DNA of 64,000 bases from Neomicrococcus aestuarii (lineage in GTDB: Bacteria > Actinomycetota > Actinomycetes > Actinomycetales > Micrococcaceae): positions 1,240,001 through 1,304,000 of the forward strand of contig NZ_JACHDR010000001.1 of the NCBI RefSeq assembly GCF_014201135.1, given 5' to 3'. Shown here one piece after another: positions 8,264-17,266 of this stretch; within the stretch, counting starts at the first letter, position 1; the number at the start of each line of letters is the position of its first letter. The notes beneath the pieces were generated by a model that was given only the letters and a program-made list of their open reading frames with translations, did not search any database and had not been told where the DNA came from. Position numbers and translations under genes: made by a program.

Positions 8264-8947
8264 TTACCGGAGGGGGTTGTCGAGTTCGGACAGTCGCAAG
8301 AGATGGCAGCGATCGAACACCGGTTCACATGAGATGAAAATAGTGAACGCGACCGGATGCGCGGAAGTCACGGGCTCGTCGTACCAGACACCTTCGCGAT
8401 GCCGGATGCCCTCGACGGTTAAGGCGTGGGTGCCCTCGACGATTTGCCCACCAGACGCTACGACTGCTTCCGTCCACAGGTCCGGAACGAACACCTGCTC
8501 AATCTGAATCTGCTGGGAGGTGCGATACTCCGCGAGGTCTCGCCACGTCGACGCTGAGGGGAAATAGTCATCGAGATCCGAGATGAGCCCTGGGGCTTCG
8601 GTGCCCGTGGGATCGGCGTCCGCAATCAGCACACCCCGGTGATCGGCCGGGGTGAGCAAGGTGAACTTGTCCCACTCGAACAGGGCGACCGTAACTGCCC
8701 GCGCGTACGCCTCCGGGTCATTCGTTTTCGGGAGCGAGGGAAGCCGGGCACCCAACTGGTCGTCTGCAGCGACAGTAGGTTCCGACGGCGCGGCGGGGCT
8801 TGTCGCAGGTGGGGTGCTTGCCTGTTGAGGGCCGGTGACGAGGCCGTAGATCCCGACGGCGGCGAGACACGTGACGACGAAGCCGGTGATGGTCAGGATG
8901 ATGAGTAGTCGCTTCCTGCGATGCTGCTCAGAGTGTGGCGATGACAT
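8264..8947 (-). CDS. Single-pass membrane protein of the transfer operon (VirB8/TcpC-like candidate)
   Basis: This 227-residue protein has a basic N-terminus, one membrane helix at about residues 13-36, a Pro/Thr/Ser-rich linker and an external domain of about 160 residues. The topology and position beside a cell-wall hydrolase fit VirB8/TcpC-type scaffold proteins, but I see no diagnostic motif and the assignment is inference from context. The two Cys near the C-terminus (FISCEPVFDRC) could form a disulphide outside the cell. The ATG at 8947 is preceded by CAGGAAGG. Confidence 0.55.
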   Translation of the reverse strand: MSSPHSEQHRRKRLLIILTITGFVVTCLAAVGIYGLVTGPQQASTPPATSPAAPSEPTVAADDQLGARLPSLPKTNDPEAYARAVTVALFEWDKFTLLTPADHRGVLIADADPTGTEAPGLISDLDDYFPSASTWRDLAEYRTSQQIQIEQVFVPDLWTEAVVASGGQIVEGTHALTVEGIRHREGVWYDEPVTSAHPVAFTIFISCEPVFDRCHLLRLSELDNPLR

Positions 8948-8987
8948 GGGCGCGGGCCTTCCTGCCAGGCGAAATGGGGTCACCCGG

Positions 8988-8995
8988 TAGGTGCG
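8988..8995 (-). promoter_or_regulatory. CGYACCTR box, copy E
   Basis: Variant CGCACCTA, 40 nt before the 8947 start and about 20 nt after the previous stop. It continues CCGGGTGACCCC, forming CACC-n5-GGTG. Confidence 0.45.
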
Positions 8996-9016
8996 CGCCC
9001 CACCCGGAAGAGCGGT

Positions 9017-9496
9017 TCAGCGCGAGAGGCCGCGCTCGTTTCCGGTCACACCGCTGGGGTTGTTCTCCTCAGGAGTGAGGGTTGCTTCCCGCGCCGTGAG
9101 TGCTTCGGCGAGGGCAGCGAGTTGGTTCGGCGCGGCAACGATGTGGCGGTCAGGCTGCCACGCGATGTACCCGTTCTCGGCTTGAGCTTTCATCACGAGA
9201 TGAATCACCTGTTCGGTGGAGGCTGCCGCGATCGTCAACCAGCCCGATGCATTGACTGCGTGTTCCTGCCCAGCCGTCCGGTCCCCGTTGTCCGTGGCAG
9301 CGAACTGGCCGTGTCCCTCGTGCCAGGCCGCCAATTGCTGCAGCGACTGCTGCACCCCTGACAAAGCATGGTGCAAGGAACCGAGCACCTCGTAAGTGTC
9401 GACGGGAGTCTCGAAGCTCCGGGTTGCGTAGGCAAGACCTCGAGCGGCTTCTCCGAGCTCGTCGGCGTCGACCTTCGGATCCTCAAACGTCGGCAT
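9017..9496 (-). CDS. Hypothetical helical protein downstream of ParB-like gene
   Basis: I do not recognise this 159-residue acidic, mostly helical protein without membrane segments. It begins at ATG 9496 inside the end of the ParB-like gene (14-nt overlap), so its translation is probably coupled to that gene. Its place between a DNA-partition-like protein and transfer proteins suggests a plasmid maintenance or transfer accessory role, nothing more specific. Confidence 0.65.
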   Translation of the reverse strand: MPTFEDPKVDADELGEAARGLAYATRSFETPVDTYEVLGSLHHALSGVQQSLQQLAAWHEGHGQFAATDNGDRTAGQEHAVNASGWLTIAAASTEQVIHLVMKAQAENGYIAWQPDRHIVAAPNQLAALAEALTAREATLTPEENNPSGVTGNERGLSR

Positions 9497-10592
9497 CACG
9501 AGCCTCCTCCCGTAGTTCACGGGCACCGCGCGCGAAGTCGAGAAAACGGTGACTTTCGATGATGTAGCTCTCGACGAGTTCCCACTGGGCGTCATCGGCG
9601 TGCTTACCGAAGTCCTCCGGGTCGTAGCGGTCCCACCAGCCGTGCTCGCGGCGCAGCAGATCGACGAGCTTACGGATCGCGTGCTTTTCCCGTAGCAGCG
9701 GATCCACGTCCTTCCATCCGACCAGTGCAGGATCGGTCGCGGCCTTGTGGATCTCGGTCACCCGGGCCAGGGCGAGGCCCGATTCTTTCGCCGCTTCTGC
9801 AGGAGATGCGACGTCTTGCAGGGTGCGGAGCTCCGCCGCGGCAGCGGTGCGAGCCTGCTCGGGAGTGTCCGGATGTTCAGCCATACGGGTGAGACGGGCT
9901 ACGTTCTGCCTGGTCTTCACTGCCTGGTATCGGCCATTGACCTTCCGGTCCTCGTTGATCTCCAACAGTGCTTCGGCCGCGTGTTGGCGCACATAGGGGT
10001 CTTCGGCGTCGTCGGCAGCGATCTGTTTGAGCTGGTTGATCTGTTCCAGCATTGTCCGTGAGTCCCTGCCGGTCACCGCTCGCGCAGCCTGCACCCGGGC
10101 TTTCCCTTCATTGGGTGAGCGCCACGGGGGTGCCGACTCGGCACCCCCGGCCACACCCTCTCTGGAGCCCGGGTTCTCGGTGAGTCGCTGCTCGCGGCTT
10201 GCCGCCCCGAACCGGGTGGCGGCCTCTCGTCGTTCGGCGTCTTCGGCATAGAGCGCTTTGAGTTCTTCATAGAGCTCCGCCTGCTCAAGCGGCCTGAGTG
10301 TCTTCTGAAGCGTCTGCTCGTCACGGATCGCGAGAACGTAGGAGAGCTTGTCGGAAACACCGGGAACTACCCAGACGGGGGTGACACGCATCCCGAGTTT
10401 CTCCATCGCCGCGACCCTGCGGTTCCCGGTGATAATCACGTACTCCTCGGTGACCGCGGGAGGGTTCAACACCCCGGTGCGTTGGATCGACGCACACAGC
10501 TCGTCCAGATCATCATCGAGGTCACGCCGGTACTGTGAGCCCCTTTTGAGTTGGTCGATCGATTGTTCCAGAATCAGATGTCCCCGAGTCAC
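9483..10592 (-). CDS. ParB-like nuclease-domain protein
   Basis: This 369-residue protein has an N-terminal ParB/Srx-type domain: a DDDLDELCASI helix (about 26-36) and the GNRR box at residues 56-59 that in ParB binds CTP. The rest is highly charged and helical, without a clear second ParB motif. No ParA partner is next to it, so it may regulate or bind element DNA rather than partition it. The GTG start at 10592 overlaps the previous stop as GTGA, and the stop overlaps the next gene; three genes (11428 to 9017) therefore form one coupled unit. Confidence 0.75.
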   Translation of the reverse strand: MTRGHLILEQSIDQLKRGSQYRRDLDDDLDELCASIQRTGVLNPPAVTEEYVIITGNRRVAAMEKLGMRVTPVWVVPGVSDKLSYVLAIRDEQTLQKTLRPLEQAELYEELKALYAEDAERREAATRFGAASREQRLTENPGSREGVAGGAESAPPWRSPNEGKARVQAARAVTGRDSRTMLEQINQLKQIAADDAEDPYVRQHAAEALLEINEDRKVNGRYQAVKTRQNVARLTRMAEHPDTPEQARTAAAAELRTLQDVASPAEAAKESGLALARVTEIHKAATDPALVGWKDVDPLLREKHAIRKLVDLLRREHGWWDRYDPEDFGKHADDAQWELVESYIIESHRFLDFARGARELREEARDADV

Positions 10593-11428
10593 AACGACTG
10601 CCCTCCGTCCCGCCCGTCAGGCAGGCAAGCACTGCGCCGGGAGGTTTCGACGAGGTCTTCGTCGCGGAGGAGATCGGCGACGTCATCCCCGAGGAGCACA
10701 CGGGCGAAGAGCCCGTACTGACCGGTCTTCCGCTTCCCGGTCTTGGTGCCGATGACCAGACGGACGAGCGCCGCCCATTCTTCAGGGGTGTACCCGAGGC
10801 GGATCGCGATGTGCCGTTCTTTCGACACGATCTCAACCGCAGATCCTCGCGAGGACAGCCCCGTAACACGGTGGGCGATGTAGTCCACCGCCTGCTCGAC
10901 CGGGCGTGCGGGCCAGTCGGTGAGGACGAGGAACACGCAGGTGGCGCGGATGACCCGATCTGCCGAATGATCCTCGTCGCCGAGTTCTCTGGCGTAGAGG
11001 GAGTGGGCGTGCGGGTGGACATCGTAGAAGAACTCCTCGTAGTGGCCGGCGCGCATTGGCTCTTCGCGGGGGCGTTTCGAGGGTCTGCGCGCCTTGTCCT
11101 GGGAGGTCATGTTGCGGTCGGCGTGTACTTCGGCGGCGATGCCGAGCGCGACTGCCCGAGTGACCACCGCCCACGGGTCATCAGCGCGCAGCGTGGTTCG
11201 CTGCCTCATTGCGACGAACGCCTCATATGCGGCATCGGCCGGTTCTCGACGCCACGCTTTCGCAATCGGCGTGTACTTCTGAGTGGCGTAGAGCATCAGT
11301 TCTGCAGCGACCGGGCTCGTCGCCCACGCGTTGTGTTCGTTCAACTCCGTGAGCAGCTCACGGAGCCCTTCCCCGGTGGTGAAATCCGGGATCGATGGGT
11401 GGTTCTGGGATGAGTGGTGATGGTTCAT
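10589..11428 (-). CDS. Hypothetical protein upstream of ParB-like gene
   Basis: This is a 279-residue soluble protein of unknown function, rich in charged residues with a basic patch at about 108-125 (KARRPSKRPREE). The C-terminal third (EEWAALVRLVIGTKTGKRKT) contains alternating helices, but I see no known motif. Its 4-nt overlap with the ParB-like gene points to a joint function. The ATG at 11428 follows TTGAGGGAG; a CGYACCTR box lies 38 nt upstream. Confidence 0.65.
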   Translation of the reverse strand: MNHHHSSQNHPSIPDFTTGEGLRELLTELNEHNAWATSPVAAELMLYATQKYTPIAKAWRREPADAAYEAFVAMRQRTTLRADDPWAVVTRAVALGIAAEVHADRNMTSQDKARRPSKRPREEPMRAGHYEEFFYDVHPHAHSLYARELGDEDHSADRVIRATCVFLVLTDWPARPVEQAVDYIAHRVTGLSSRGSAVEIVSKERHIAIRLGYTPEEWAALVRLVIGTKTGKRKTGQYGLFARVLLGDDVADLLRDEDLVETSRRSACLPDGRDGGQSL

Positions 11429-11466
11429 AGCGACTCCCTCAAGAGAAAATTTCTGTCGGTGATGTG

Positions 11467-11474
11467 TAGGTACG
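11467..11474 (-). promoter_or_regulatory. CGYACCTR box, copy F
   Basis: CGTACCTA in gene direction, 38 nt before the 11428 start. This copy has no matching GGTG arm. Confidence 0.4.
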
Positions 11475-11676
11475 ATTCCCATCCCGCGAAACCTCGAAAG
11501 GGACCACAGCCCACAAATCGCATCCGCTGCGGGTATGCCTGCCGGGCCAGTTTTTGGCGCGGTGGCATGGGGAAAGCAGCAGACGTGCCCGGTGTCGGGG
11601 GTCTGTGATGGTGCCGGCCGGGGTGTGTGAACGGCCTGGACGGCATAGGTTTTGGTTAGCGGGTCGGGGTGTCGTG

Positions 11677-11695
11677 CGGCACCTGGGTGGTGCCG
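11677..11695. terminator. Hairpin after small hypothetical gene
   Basis: CGGCACC and GGTGCCG enclose TGGGT, 14 nt past the stop codon of 11709-12113. No U-run follows, so termination is uncertain. Confidence 0.4.
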
Positions 11696-11708
11696 GGACG
11701 AGGATCAT

Positions 11709-12113
11709 TCATCGGCTCACCCCCGTTCTCCCGAGCGAACGCCGGAGCGTTGCCGTCTGGGTGATATCTGGGTCCAACTGGTCTTGCCGTTTGGCGAGTC
11801 GTTCCTGCAACTGGGCACGTCCGTCACGGACGCCTTCTAAGACAGCCTCATGGAGGCGGGTATTCAGGTCCGCGCCGCGGTCAACGATGGCCCCCGCCGT
11901 ACGGGCGGCAAGATCGGTGGGTCGCACCCATTGCACTCCCGGACGTTGCGACGCCGGATCAACGTCGTGGAGGGAGAGCGTCGGGTCCCCGTGGGTCGCG
12001 AACTCGCTCGCCCGCCGCTCCGCCGCCGTCGCCGCAGTGGTCTGCGGGGTCGGATCGGCATCGGGGTGGCGTCGATCTGGGGCCGGGGTAATGAGGTTCA
12101 TTGGGTCAGTCAT
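11709..12113 (-). CDS. Small hypothetical protein
   Basis: A 134-residue hydrophilic protein of unknown function with a Pro/Ala/Thr-rich N-terminus and a charged C-terminal helix (about 92-118). The start at 12113 lies 8 nt inside the end of the DUF2637 gene, so expression is probably translationally coupled. That overlap and the run of coupled genes upstream are the main support for it being real. Confidence 0.55.
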   Translation of the reverse strand: MTDPMNLITPAPDRRHPDADPTPQTTAATAAERRASEFATHGDPTLSLHDVDPASQRPGVQWVRPTDLAARTAGAIVDRGADLNTRLHEAVLEGVRDGRAQLQERLAKRQDQLDPDITQTATLRRSLGRTGVSR

Positions 12114-12909
12114 GGGTGTCTCCGTTCTGTCGACGGTCAGGTGTGTTCAGCCAGCGGCCCACGGTCGTGGGATGCACACCGAGCTCGGTGGCGATCTGTC
12201 GCTTCGACACCCCGTCGGCGTTCAGCGTCAAAGCCCGCAACCGTGCGTCCTCTCGCGAAGCAGGAGCCGTGCCGTTTGGTGTGGAGTGTGGGACATGAGG
12301 CGTAGAAGTACGATCCGCCTCCGAAGGAACAGGCTTCGCAGTGGGCGTCACCGATTGGCGGCCTGTGGGTCTAGCTTCGTCGATCACGGCATGCTGCTTC
12401 GTGTCCATCGAAGCGACGACCGGGGTGGTGTTGCGGGTTAGTTCGACCGTGAGATGTGTCATCGCCAGCAGCACCAACGGTGGCACCGACGCGACCAACG
12501 CGGCTATGAGTGCCGGGACACGGGTATCAGCAGAGACGACAGCGTGGGTGATGTTGGCTGCGACCGACACTCCTGCCCCGGCAGCGAGGAGCAGCCAGGC
12601 GAATCGCCGCGCTGATGGTGTGGAGTTTCGCAAGGCGACGACGCTGACGGTGGCTTCCAGGATCACGCCGTCGACTATGAGCGGCCAGATCCATGCCTGC
12701 TCTGAGGGGATCCCGGAGAGCACAGCAAGGTCTTGAAGTGTGGTGAATGACAGCCAGAACGCGCCGAGCGCGAGAAGAATTGTCCCGGTTACGGCGAGGA
12801 CAATCACAAACCGTGACACCCCAGAACCCGCAGGCGGCCCTGCCGTATCCGAGCCCGGCACACCGTCACTCCAAGTGGGGGTGCTAGGCGTTAGGGCGTG
12901 TGTGGTCAT
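12106..12909 (-). CDS. DUF2637 (SpdB-like) membrane protein with C-terminal HTH
   Basis: This 267-residue protein has four membrane segments between about residues 33 and 150, the layout of DUF2637 proteins that include SpdB of Streptomyces plasmids, linked to spread of plasmids along mycelium. Residues about 225-258 form a helix-turn-helix (SKRQIATELGVHPTTVGRWL), so it could bind DNA at the membrane. I chose ATG 12909 because it overlaps the stop of the primase-polymerase gene as ATGA; a much longer reading frame upstream in the same frame is only antisense noise over that gene. Pairing of SpdB-like and primase-polymerase genes is typical of actinobacterial mobile elements. Confidence 0.8.
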   Translation of the reverse strand: MTTHALTPSTPTWSDGVPGSDTAGPPAGSGVSRFVIVLAVTGTILLALGAFWLSFTTLQDLAVLSGIPSEQAWIWPLIVDGVILEATVSVVALRNSTPSARRFAWLLLAAGAGVSVAANITHAVVSADTRVPALIAALVASVPPLVLLAMTHLTVELTRNTTPVVASMDTKQHAVIDEARPTGRQSVTPTAKPVPSEADRTSTPHVPHSTPNGTAPASREDARLRALTLNADGVSKRQIATELGVHPTTVGRWLNTPDRRQNGDTHD

Positions 12910-13796
12910 CGTCCGACCGGAGCCTTCACGATCAACGTGGATACAGTGCTTTCGCCAGGGTCGTAAGGGACTTGGGCACTGTGGTGCGCGGACCGGATCG
13001 TCGCCGCAATCTCCCGTGAGGCAAGGCCCGCCCGTGTTGCCGCCGGCCCCAGCACAGTAGTGGTGCGTAGTTCGGTCATGCCGGCCTCGGCGAGGCGGCA
13101 GGCCGCCCAGAACAAGCCCGCGTTTCGGTTGCCCTCCGGCAGGAGCGCTACCCAGTCGGCAATCCGTTCCACCGATTTGTCCTGCACCAACGAAGAGCCA
13201 GATGAGGATCGGGACGTCGGAATAGGCTGCGGAGTGAGGAAGTCTCGGATCGCCTCGGCGTCCACGGGGCTTGGTTTCTTGCCGAGAGCGATCACTTCGT
13301 AACCGCGGTCGCCACGGTCGGTGGTGACCGTGGAGGGCGGTGCGATGATGTATCCGCCCGTGCTCCGGAAATCGACATGTGTGTGTCCTCGCGACCACGA
13401 TGGAGATGCTTGCGCCGGGTCTGCCGGGTAGTAGAGGTGGAGGCCACCCGAGGGTGAGCGGACCGCTTGCCCCCATCCATGGACCAGCCCACGTTTTTGC
13501 AGGCTGTGCAGGATTGGAAACCCGGTGCCCGCCGCGTGCACATCGACGTCTAGGACATCAACCAGGCTGCCGGTGGGGATGCCAATATTCGCGGTCGGAA
13601 CCCGATCCCACCAGCGTGCGACTTGCCTCGGGTCGGTGCTGGCATCGTGGAACCCGCGCTTCGTGAGGGGTCGTTTTCCGCCGGGCACGCAGGGAAACAC
13701 TGCCACCCCGGCGGTCGCGTATGCAGCCGCAGCGTCGGATAGGTTGGCAGGGAGGCGCATGGGCAGCGGCCAGGCGATGGGGTCGTTGATATTCAT
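12906..13796 (-). CDS. Bifunctional DNA primase/polymerase-domain protein
   Basis: This 296-residue protein has an archaeo-eukaryotic primase-polymerase domain (about 18-195). The catalytic acidic pair is visible as LDVDVH (Asp83, Asp85), and the later SPSGGLHLYY (about 115-124) carries the conserved His. It probably primes replication of the element, as in actinomycete integrative elements that use prim-pol proteins. No helicase domain is fused to it. The ATG at 13796 follows GAGGGAGG. A candidate promoter region lies about 200 nt upstream (13977-14025), and the gene starts a coupled run down to 11709. Confidence 0.85.
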   Translation of the reverse strand: MNINDPIAWPLPMRLPANLSDAAAAYATAGVAVFPCVPGGKRPLTKRGFHDASTDPRQVARWWDRVPTANIGIPTGSLVDVLDVDVHAAGTGFPILHSLQKRGLVHGWGQAVRSPSGGLHLYYPADPAQASPSWSRGHTHVDFRSTGGYIIAPPSTVTTDRGDRGYEVIALGKKPSPVDAEAIRDFLTPQPIPTSRSSSGSSLVQDKSVERIADWVALLPEGNRNAGLFWAACRLAEAGMTELRTTTVLGPAATRAGLASREIAATIRSAHHSAQVPYDPGESTVSTLIVKAPVGR

Positions 13797-13852
13797 GTGC
13801 GCCTCCCTCGTGACACCGGTTCCAGACTCTTATGAATGTGGTGTCACCAATC

Positions 13853-13860
13853 CAGGTGCG
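13853..13860 (-). promoter_or_regulatory. CGYACCTG box, copy G
   Basis: CGCACCTG, 56 nt before the primase-polymerase start, continuing GATTGGTGACACC (CACC-n6-GGTG). Confidence 0.5.
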
Positions 13861-13976
13861 GCAGCGCCACTGCTGCCCCCCACGGCAAGGTGTCACCCAG
13901 CGGTCAGCTACTCCGCGTCAAAGCATTCGTTCAGATCTCAACGCCTACCCGAGCCTTCGATCGTTTGGCCAGCATT

Positions 13977-14025
13977 TCGGGTAAAGATGCGCGGATTTGT
14001 ATAGAACATGCGTCAAATCGTCAAG
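13977..14025 (-). promoter_or_regulatory. Candidate promoter/operator, copy 1 of a duplicated segment
   Basis: On the minus strand this holds TTGACG, 15 nt, TATACA, with TGACG repeated 8 nt later inside the spacer. Positions 14005-14023 are identical to 15587-15605 and the flanks are similar. It lies about 200 nt upstream of the primase-polymerase gene, and the second copy has the same relation to the next operon. Confidence 0.5.
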
Positions 14026-14066
14026 TCCACCGCACCACGCTGCCGCGATGGTCGAGTATGAATTTG

Positions 14067-15440
14067 CTACAAATGCCGCCCCGGATGACGGTCTGTGGAT
14101 GGCGATTCGGGGTCCTCCGGGCCGGAGCCGAGGTGCTGTTCTCGGTCAGCGAGGAGGTCACCTAAGAGGACTCCACGCTCGAGTCTTGTCAACGGTACTT
14201 CGGAAGTTGCGTCACTGAAATTTGCAGGGGTCACCCCGGTGCGACCGGTGCGGAGAACCGCCGCGTTCACCTGCCGCAGTACCGCCGCTGCATCGTGCTG
14301 TTCGGTGTGCTGTTCGATGATGCGTGCGACCTCGTTCAGTGTGGCGCTGTCGTGCTCGACTGGAGGGAATGCCGCTGATGCTGTAGTCCCCTCACCGATC
14401 GGCATCCTGCCGACAACGACCCGAAACTCACCAGCGCCATCGAGTCCCTCCGCGTCATATACGCCCGGTGGAATCCAGTCATGAGCTTCTGATGCAGGCC
14501 CGGCATACAGCTCGCCTCGGTCTGGGTCTGCGGGGTCGGAGATGCGCACATCTGGGTCCGCAGCGAACAGCATCGCCTCCAACTGTTCCCGTTGCGTTCG
14601 GTCCAGCAGCGGTACCCCTTGCCCGGCCGTCTCCCGTTCCACGACCGTTCGGAGAGTTTGGATCGCGATCAGGTCCGCGGGAAGCCACTCCCGATGGAAC
14701 TTTTCCGGCAGGAACATCGTCCGCGGTCCGCCCTCAGCAAGTAACCCCTGGAGGGCATGTTCTCGATGCCTAGCGAGGTCGGTGAACGCGGTGCGCCACT
14801 GCCCGTGATCCCACGCAAACCGCATATCCTCAAATTCGCCCTCGTACGCGGGCGCAACGGTGACGAGGTAATCCTCTTTCACCGGCTCCACGGGCAGCTG
14901 TTCTCGTTCGATGAGGTCGATGAGCCCATCACGAACACGCTCCGCTCGCTCCAGCTTCGTGAGCGTGTCTGGGAGTCGTGAGGCTTGGATTGCGAGTGAG
15001 AGGCATTCGTCGCGCCACTGTTCGTGTGCTTCATCGAAGCCTTCGGTGTCGGGTGCACCGTCGGGGAGGCTGAAATTGCTGGTGTGGGGTTCGGGCGGGA
15101 ACATCTCGGCCACGATCTCCGGTATCCCGCTCTCCTCGAATGATTCCCACCCCGGCGACGGAATCACAACCTGGCGAGGTGTCGCTGCCGGAGTGCCGGT
15201 GACGGGGATCCACGAAGTGATGCTCGACACGTCACCGCCGAAGTCCTCCCCGAACACCCGATCCCCATCGGTGCGAATCGTCTCAGGTTCACCGGCAAGT
15301 TCTTCAACAAGTACCTCATTCACGATGTAGTCAGCTTCGGCCTGACTGCGCGCGAGGACATCGAACTCGATCACCACCCGGTGCGGGGTCAACGGATCAG
15401 GAACATATCCCAGCGGTGGCGTGACGTTGATATCAGACAT
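14067..15440 (-). CDS. Large acidic hypothetical protein
   Basis: I do not recognise this 457-residue, strongly acidic, soluble protein (many Asp and Glu, few Lys). It has no signal peptide or membrane segment and no motif I can name. Composition and size recall antirestriction or DNA-mimic proteins, but nothing specific supports this. The ATG at 15440 follows AAGGAGAAA. It has its own candidate promoter (15559-15607) and a variant CGYACCTG box, so it is an independent unit next to the replication genes. Confidence 0.65.
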   Translation of the reverse strand: MSDINVTPPLGYVPDPLTPHRVVIEFDVLARSQAEADYIVNEVLVEELAGEPETIRTDGDRVFGEDFGGDVSSITSWIPVTGTPAATPRQVVIPSPGWESFEESGIPEIVAEMFPPEPHTSNFSLPDGAPDTEGFDEAHEQWRDECLSLAIQASRLPDTLTKLERAERVRDGLIDLIEREQLPVEPVKEDYLVTVAPAYEGEFEDMRFAWDHGQWRTAFTDLARHREHALQGLLAEGGPRTMFLPEKFHREWLPADLIAIQTLRTVVERETAGQGVPLLDRTQREQLEAMLFAADPDVRISDPADPDRGELYAGPASEAHDWIPPGVYDAEGLDGAGEFRVVVGRMPIGEGTTASAAFPPVEHDSATLNEVARIIEQHTEQHDAAAVLRQVNAAVLRTGRTGVTPANFSDATSEVPLTRLERGVLLGDLLADREQHLGSGPEDPESPSTDRHPGRHL

Positions 15441-15493
15441 GGCAAGTTTCTCCTTTATTTAGTGGCCCGACTATCTGCACGCGATGCGCACGT

Positions 15494-15501
15494 CAGGCGC
15501 G
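15494..15501 (-). promoter_or_regulatory. CGYACCTG box, variant copy H
   Basis: CGCGCCTG (one mismatch), 53 nt before the 15440 start and followed by ACGTGCGC. Confidence 0.35.
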
Positions 15502-15558
15502 GGTCAACCGCAGGCAGTACTTCCGGGATAGGCGGCCCCACCGGTGTTGTCCAGCGGA

Positions 15559-15607
15559 TCGGGTGAAGATGCGGCTCTGAGTATGAAACATGCGTCAAAT
15601 CGTCATG
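15559..15607 (-). promoter_or_regulatory. Candidate promoter/operator, copy 2 of a duplicated segment
   Basis: Second copy of the 13977-14025 segment. The minus strand reads ATGACG, 15 nt, CATACT, with the same TGACG repeat in the spacer. It lies about 150 nt before the 15440 start. The identical core is 15587-15605. Confidence 0.5.
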
Positions 15608-15654
15608 TTCGCGGGCCTCACTGAGACCGAGTATCTCGACGTAGTGCCGGTGGG

Positions 15655-16149
15655 TCATAGGCTGTGCGCAGGGCCGGGATGCTGGCGTCGGGGGTCATCT
15701 GGAGCGTCCACACTCAGTGACTGCTCACGCGCCTGGAGCGCACTGTCCAGGTACCGGTTCACAACGGTACGGTTCGTGCCATCGGCCCCACCGGTCGTCG
15801 GGATCTGGTGGAACGAATACGACGGATACGGGGTTGCCTCCCGCAACGCCTCCAACCAGTCGTCGACGTCTTCGGGTAGGACCCAATCTTGCGGTGGCGG
15901 ATTCGATTCCAGGAACTCCGTCGCACCCTCGTAGGCGGGTGAGTCGTCGATCATCTCGTGGATCATCACCGCCATGGTCCGTGCCAACGTCACCGGGTTT
16001 CGGTCGGCGATCACCGTTGGATCTTCCTCGGTGTCATCAGACCAGAGGATCACCCCGAGGAACAGATATGCGGGCACACTTCGTGGCGTCACGTTTGCTT
16101 CCAGGGAGGCTGGGGTGTTTGGTTCTTCATCAGGGAGGCCGGTGGCCAT
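15655..16149 (-). CDS. Hypothetical acidic protein
   Basis: This 164-residue acidic protein has no membrane segment or recognisable motif. In composition and acidity it resembles its downstream neighbour 14067-15440, and the two may act together. The ATG at 16149 is preceded by GGAAAGGAAC. The gene lies next to the cmx transposon, whose end is about 130 nt upstream. Confidence 0.6.
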   Translation of the reverse strand: MATGLPDEEPNTPASLEANVTPRSVPAYLFLGVILWSDDTEEDPTVIADRNPVTLARTMAVMIHEMIDDSPAYEGATEFLESNPPPQDWVLPEDVDDWLEALREATPYPSYSFHQIPTTGGADGTNRTVVNRYLDSALQAREQSLSVDAPDDPRRQHPGPAHSL

Positions 16150-16206
16150 GATTGTTCCTTTCCATATGCTGGTGCGCCGCCCGTTGTTACGGGGCGGTAT
16201 ACCTGT

Positions 16207-16214
16207 CAGGTAGG
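16207..16214 (-). promoter_or_regulatory. CGYACCTG box, variant copy I
   Basis: CCTACCTG in gene direction, 57 nt before the 16149 start. Its centre TACCTGACAGGTA is a perfect palindrome, the clearest dyad of the set. Confidence 0.5.
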
Positions 16215-16274
16215 CAACCAATCAGTGCATGCCGTTGTCGCTGGCGAGTTGTTGATGATCCGTTCCTTGGCGAT

Positions 16275-17266
16275 CTAGTTGTGATGTCCAGGGACGTTTT
16301 TGAGTCGGTCGAAGGGTGTGCCGGCAATCGCAGAGTGGTGTCGGTGGTGGTTGTAGAAGTGGAGCCAGCCGGGCAGTGCCAGGCGTCGTTCGGCTTCTGA
16401 ACCGTAAAACCTGGCATAGGCCCATCCGTCCCCGAGCGTGCGGTGGAATCTCTCGATCTTCCCGTTCGTCTGCGGCCGGTAGGGGCTTGTCCGCTTGTGT
16501 CGGATGCCGAGCCGAGCGCAGAAGTCTCTCCATGCGTGGGATCTGTAGGCCGACCCGTTGTCGGATAGGACTCGCTCGACGGTCACGCCTCGTTCGGCGA
16601 ACCAGTCCACGGCGCGTTCGAGAACTCCCACCGCTGTGCTCGCCTGCTCGTCCGAGCAGATTTTTGCATATGCGACGCGGGAGTGGTCGTCGATGACTGT
16701 GTGAACGAACGCCGTTCCGGTGCGCGGCTTGTGGTCTTTTCCTCGTGGCAATCCCGGAGTCGCGAGCTTGTCCCGTGCGCCTTGCTGCCGACCTACGTAA
16801 CGATGTCCACCGCCGTCGGGGATGTTGCCGAACTTCGTGACATCGACATGAATCTACAATCCCGGATAAGGATGCTCATATCGCCTCAAGGGCTCGCCAG
16901 TGACACTATCGATATGCGAGAGGCAGTTTACGACGCGGCAACGGACGAGGACCGCGTGAACAGTGGACGTCGAGAGGCCAAGTCGCGCAGCGATCTGGGC
17001 TGGCCCCAGTCGAAGCCGCCAGCACAGGTTGATGATCTTCTTCTTGACATGCTCGGGCGTCCTGCCTGGGATCCGGTGCGGCTTGCTGGAGCGATCCTGC
17101 ATCCCAAACTCACCCTCTTCCTGGTAGCGACCGGCCCATTTCCGGGCCGTGATCGGGAGACCATGAACATCTTTGCGGCGATCGTGGCCGGATAGCCGTC
17201 TTCGATAATCAGACGGGCTAACCGGAGACGGGTACGAGGAGTGAGAAGCGCATTTGGATGATTCAT
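16275..17266 (-). pseudogene. IS481-family transposase pseudogene (IS5564-like)
   Basis: Joined across two lesions this is a full transposase of about 330 residues: an N-terminal part (MNHPNALLTPRTRLRLARLI), HTH (IAARLGLSTSTVHAVLVRC) and an integrase core with IDDHS, LSDNGSAYRS and GKIERFH. Near 17150 one base is missing after the codons for MVSR and the frame shifts. At 16854-16856 an amber codon replaces the Leu of the usual PGSLIHVDV strand; the downstream part stays in that frame. The ATG overlaps the cmx stop codon as TGATG, so it was translated from the cmx mRNA. The last codons lie in the terminal inverted repeat. It is almost certainly inactive. Confidence 0.85.

Noticed and set aside
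12910-13476. Possible N-terminal extension of the DUF2637 protein
   Set aside because: It is the antisense-like alternative frame of the primase-polymerase gene; the ATGA overlap at 12906-12909 is the better start.
16683-17195. Plus-strand gene across the transposase region
   Set aside because: Antisense to the IS481-family pseudogene, with no homology seen.
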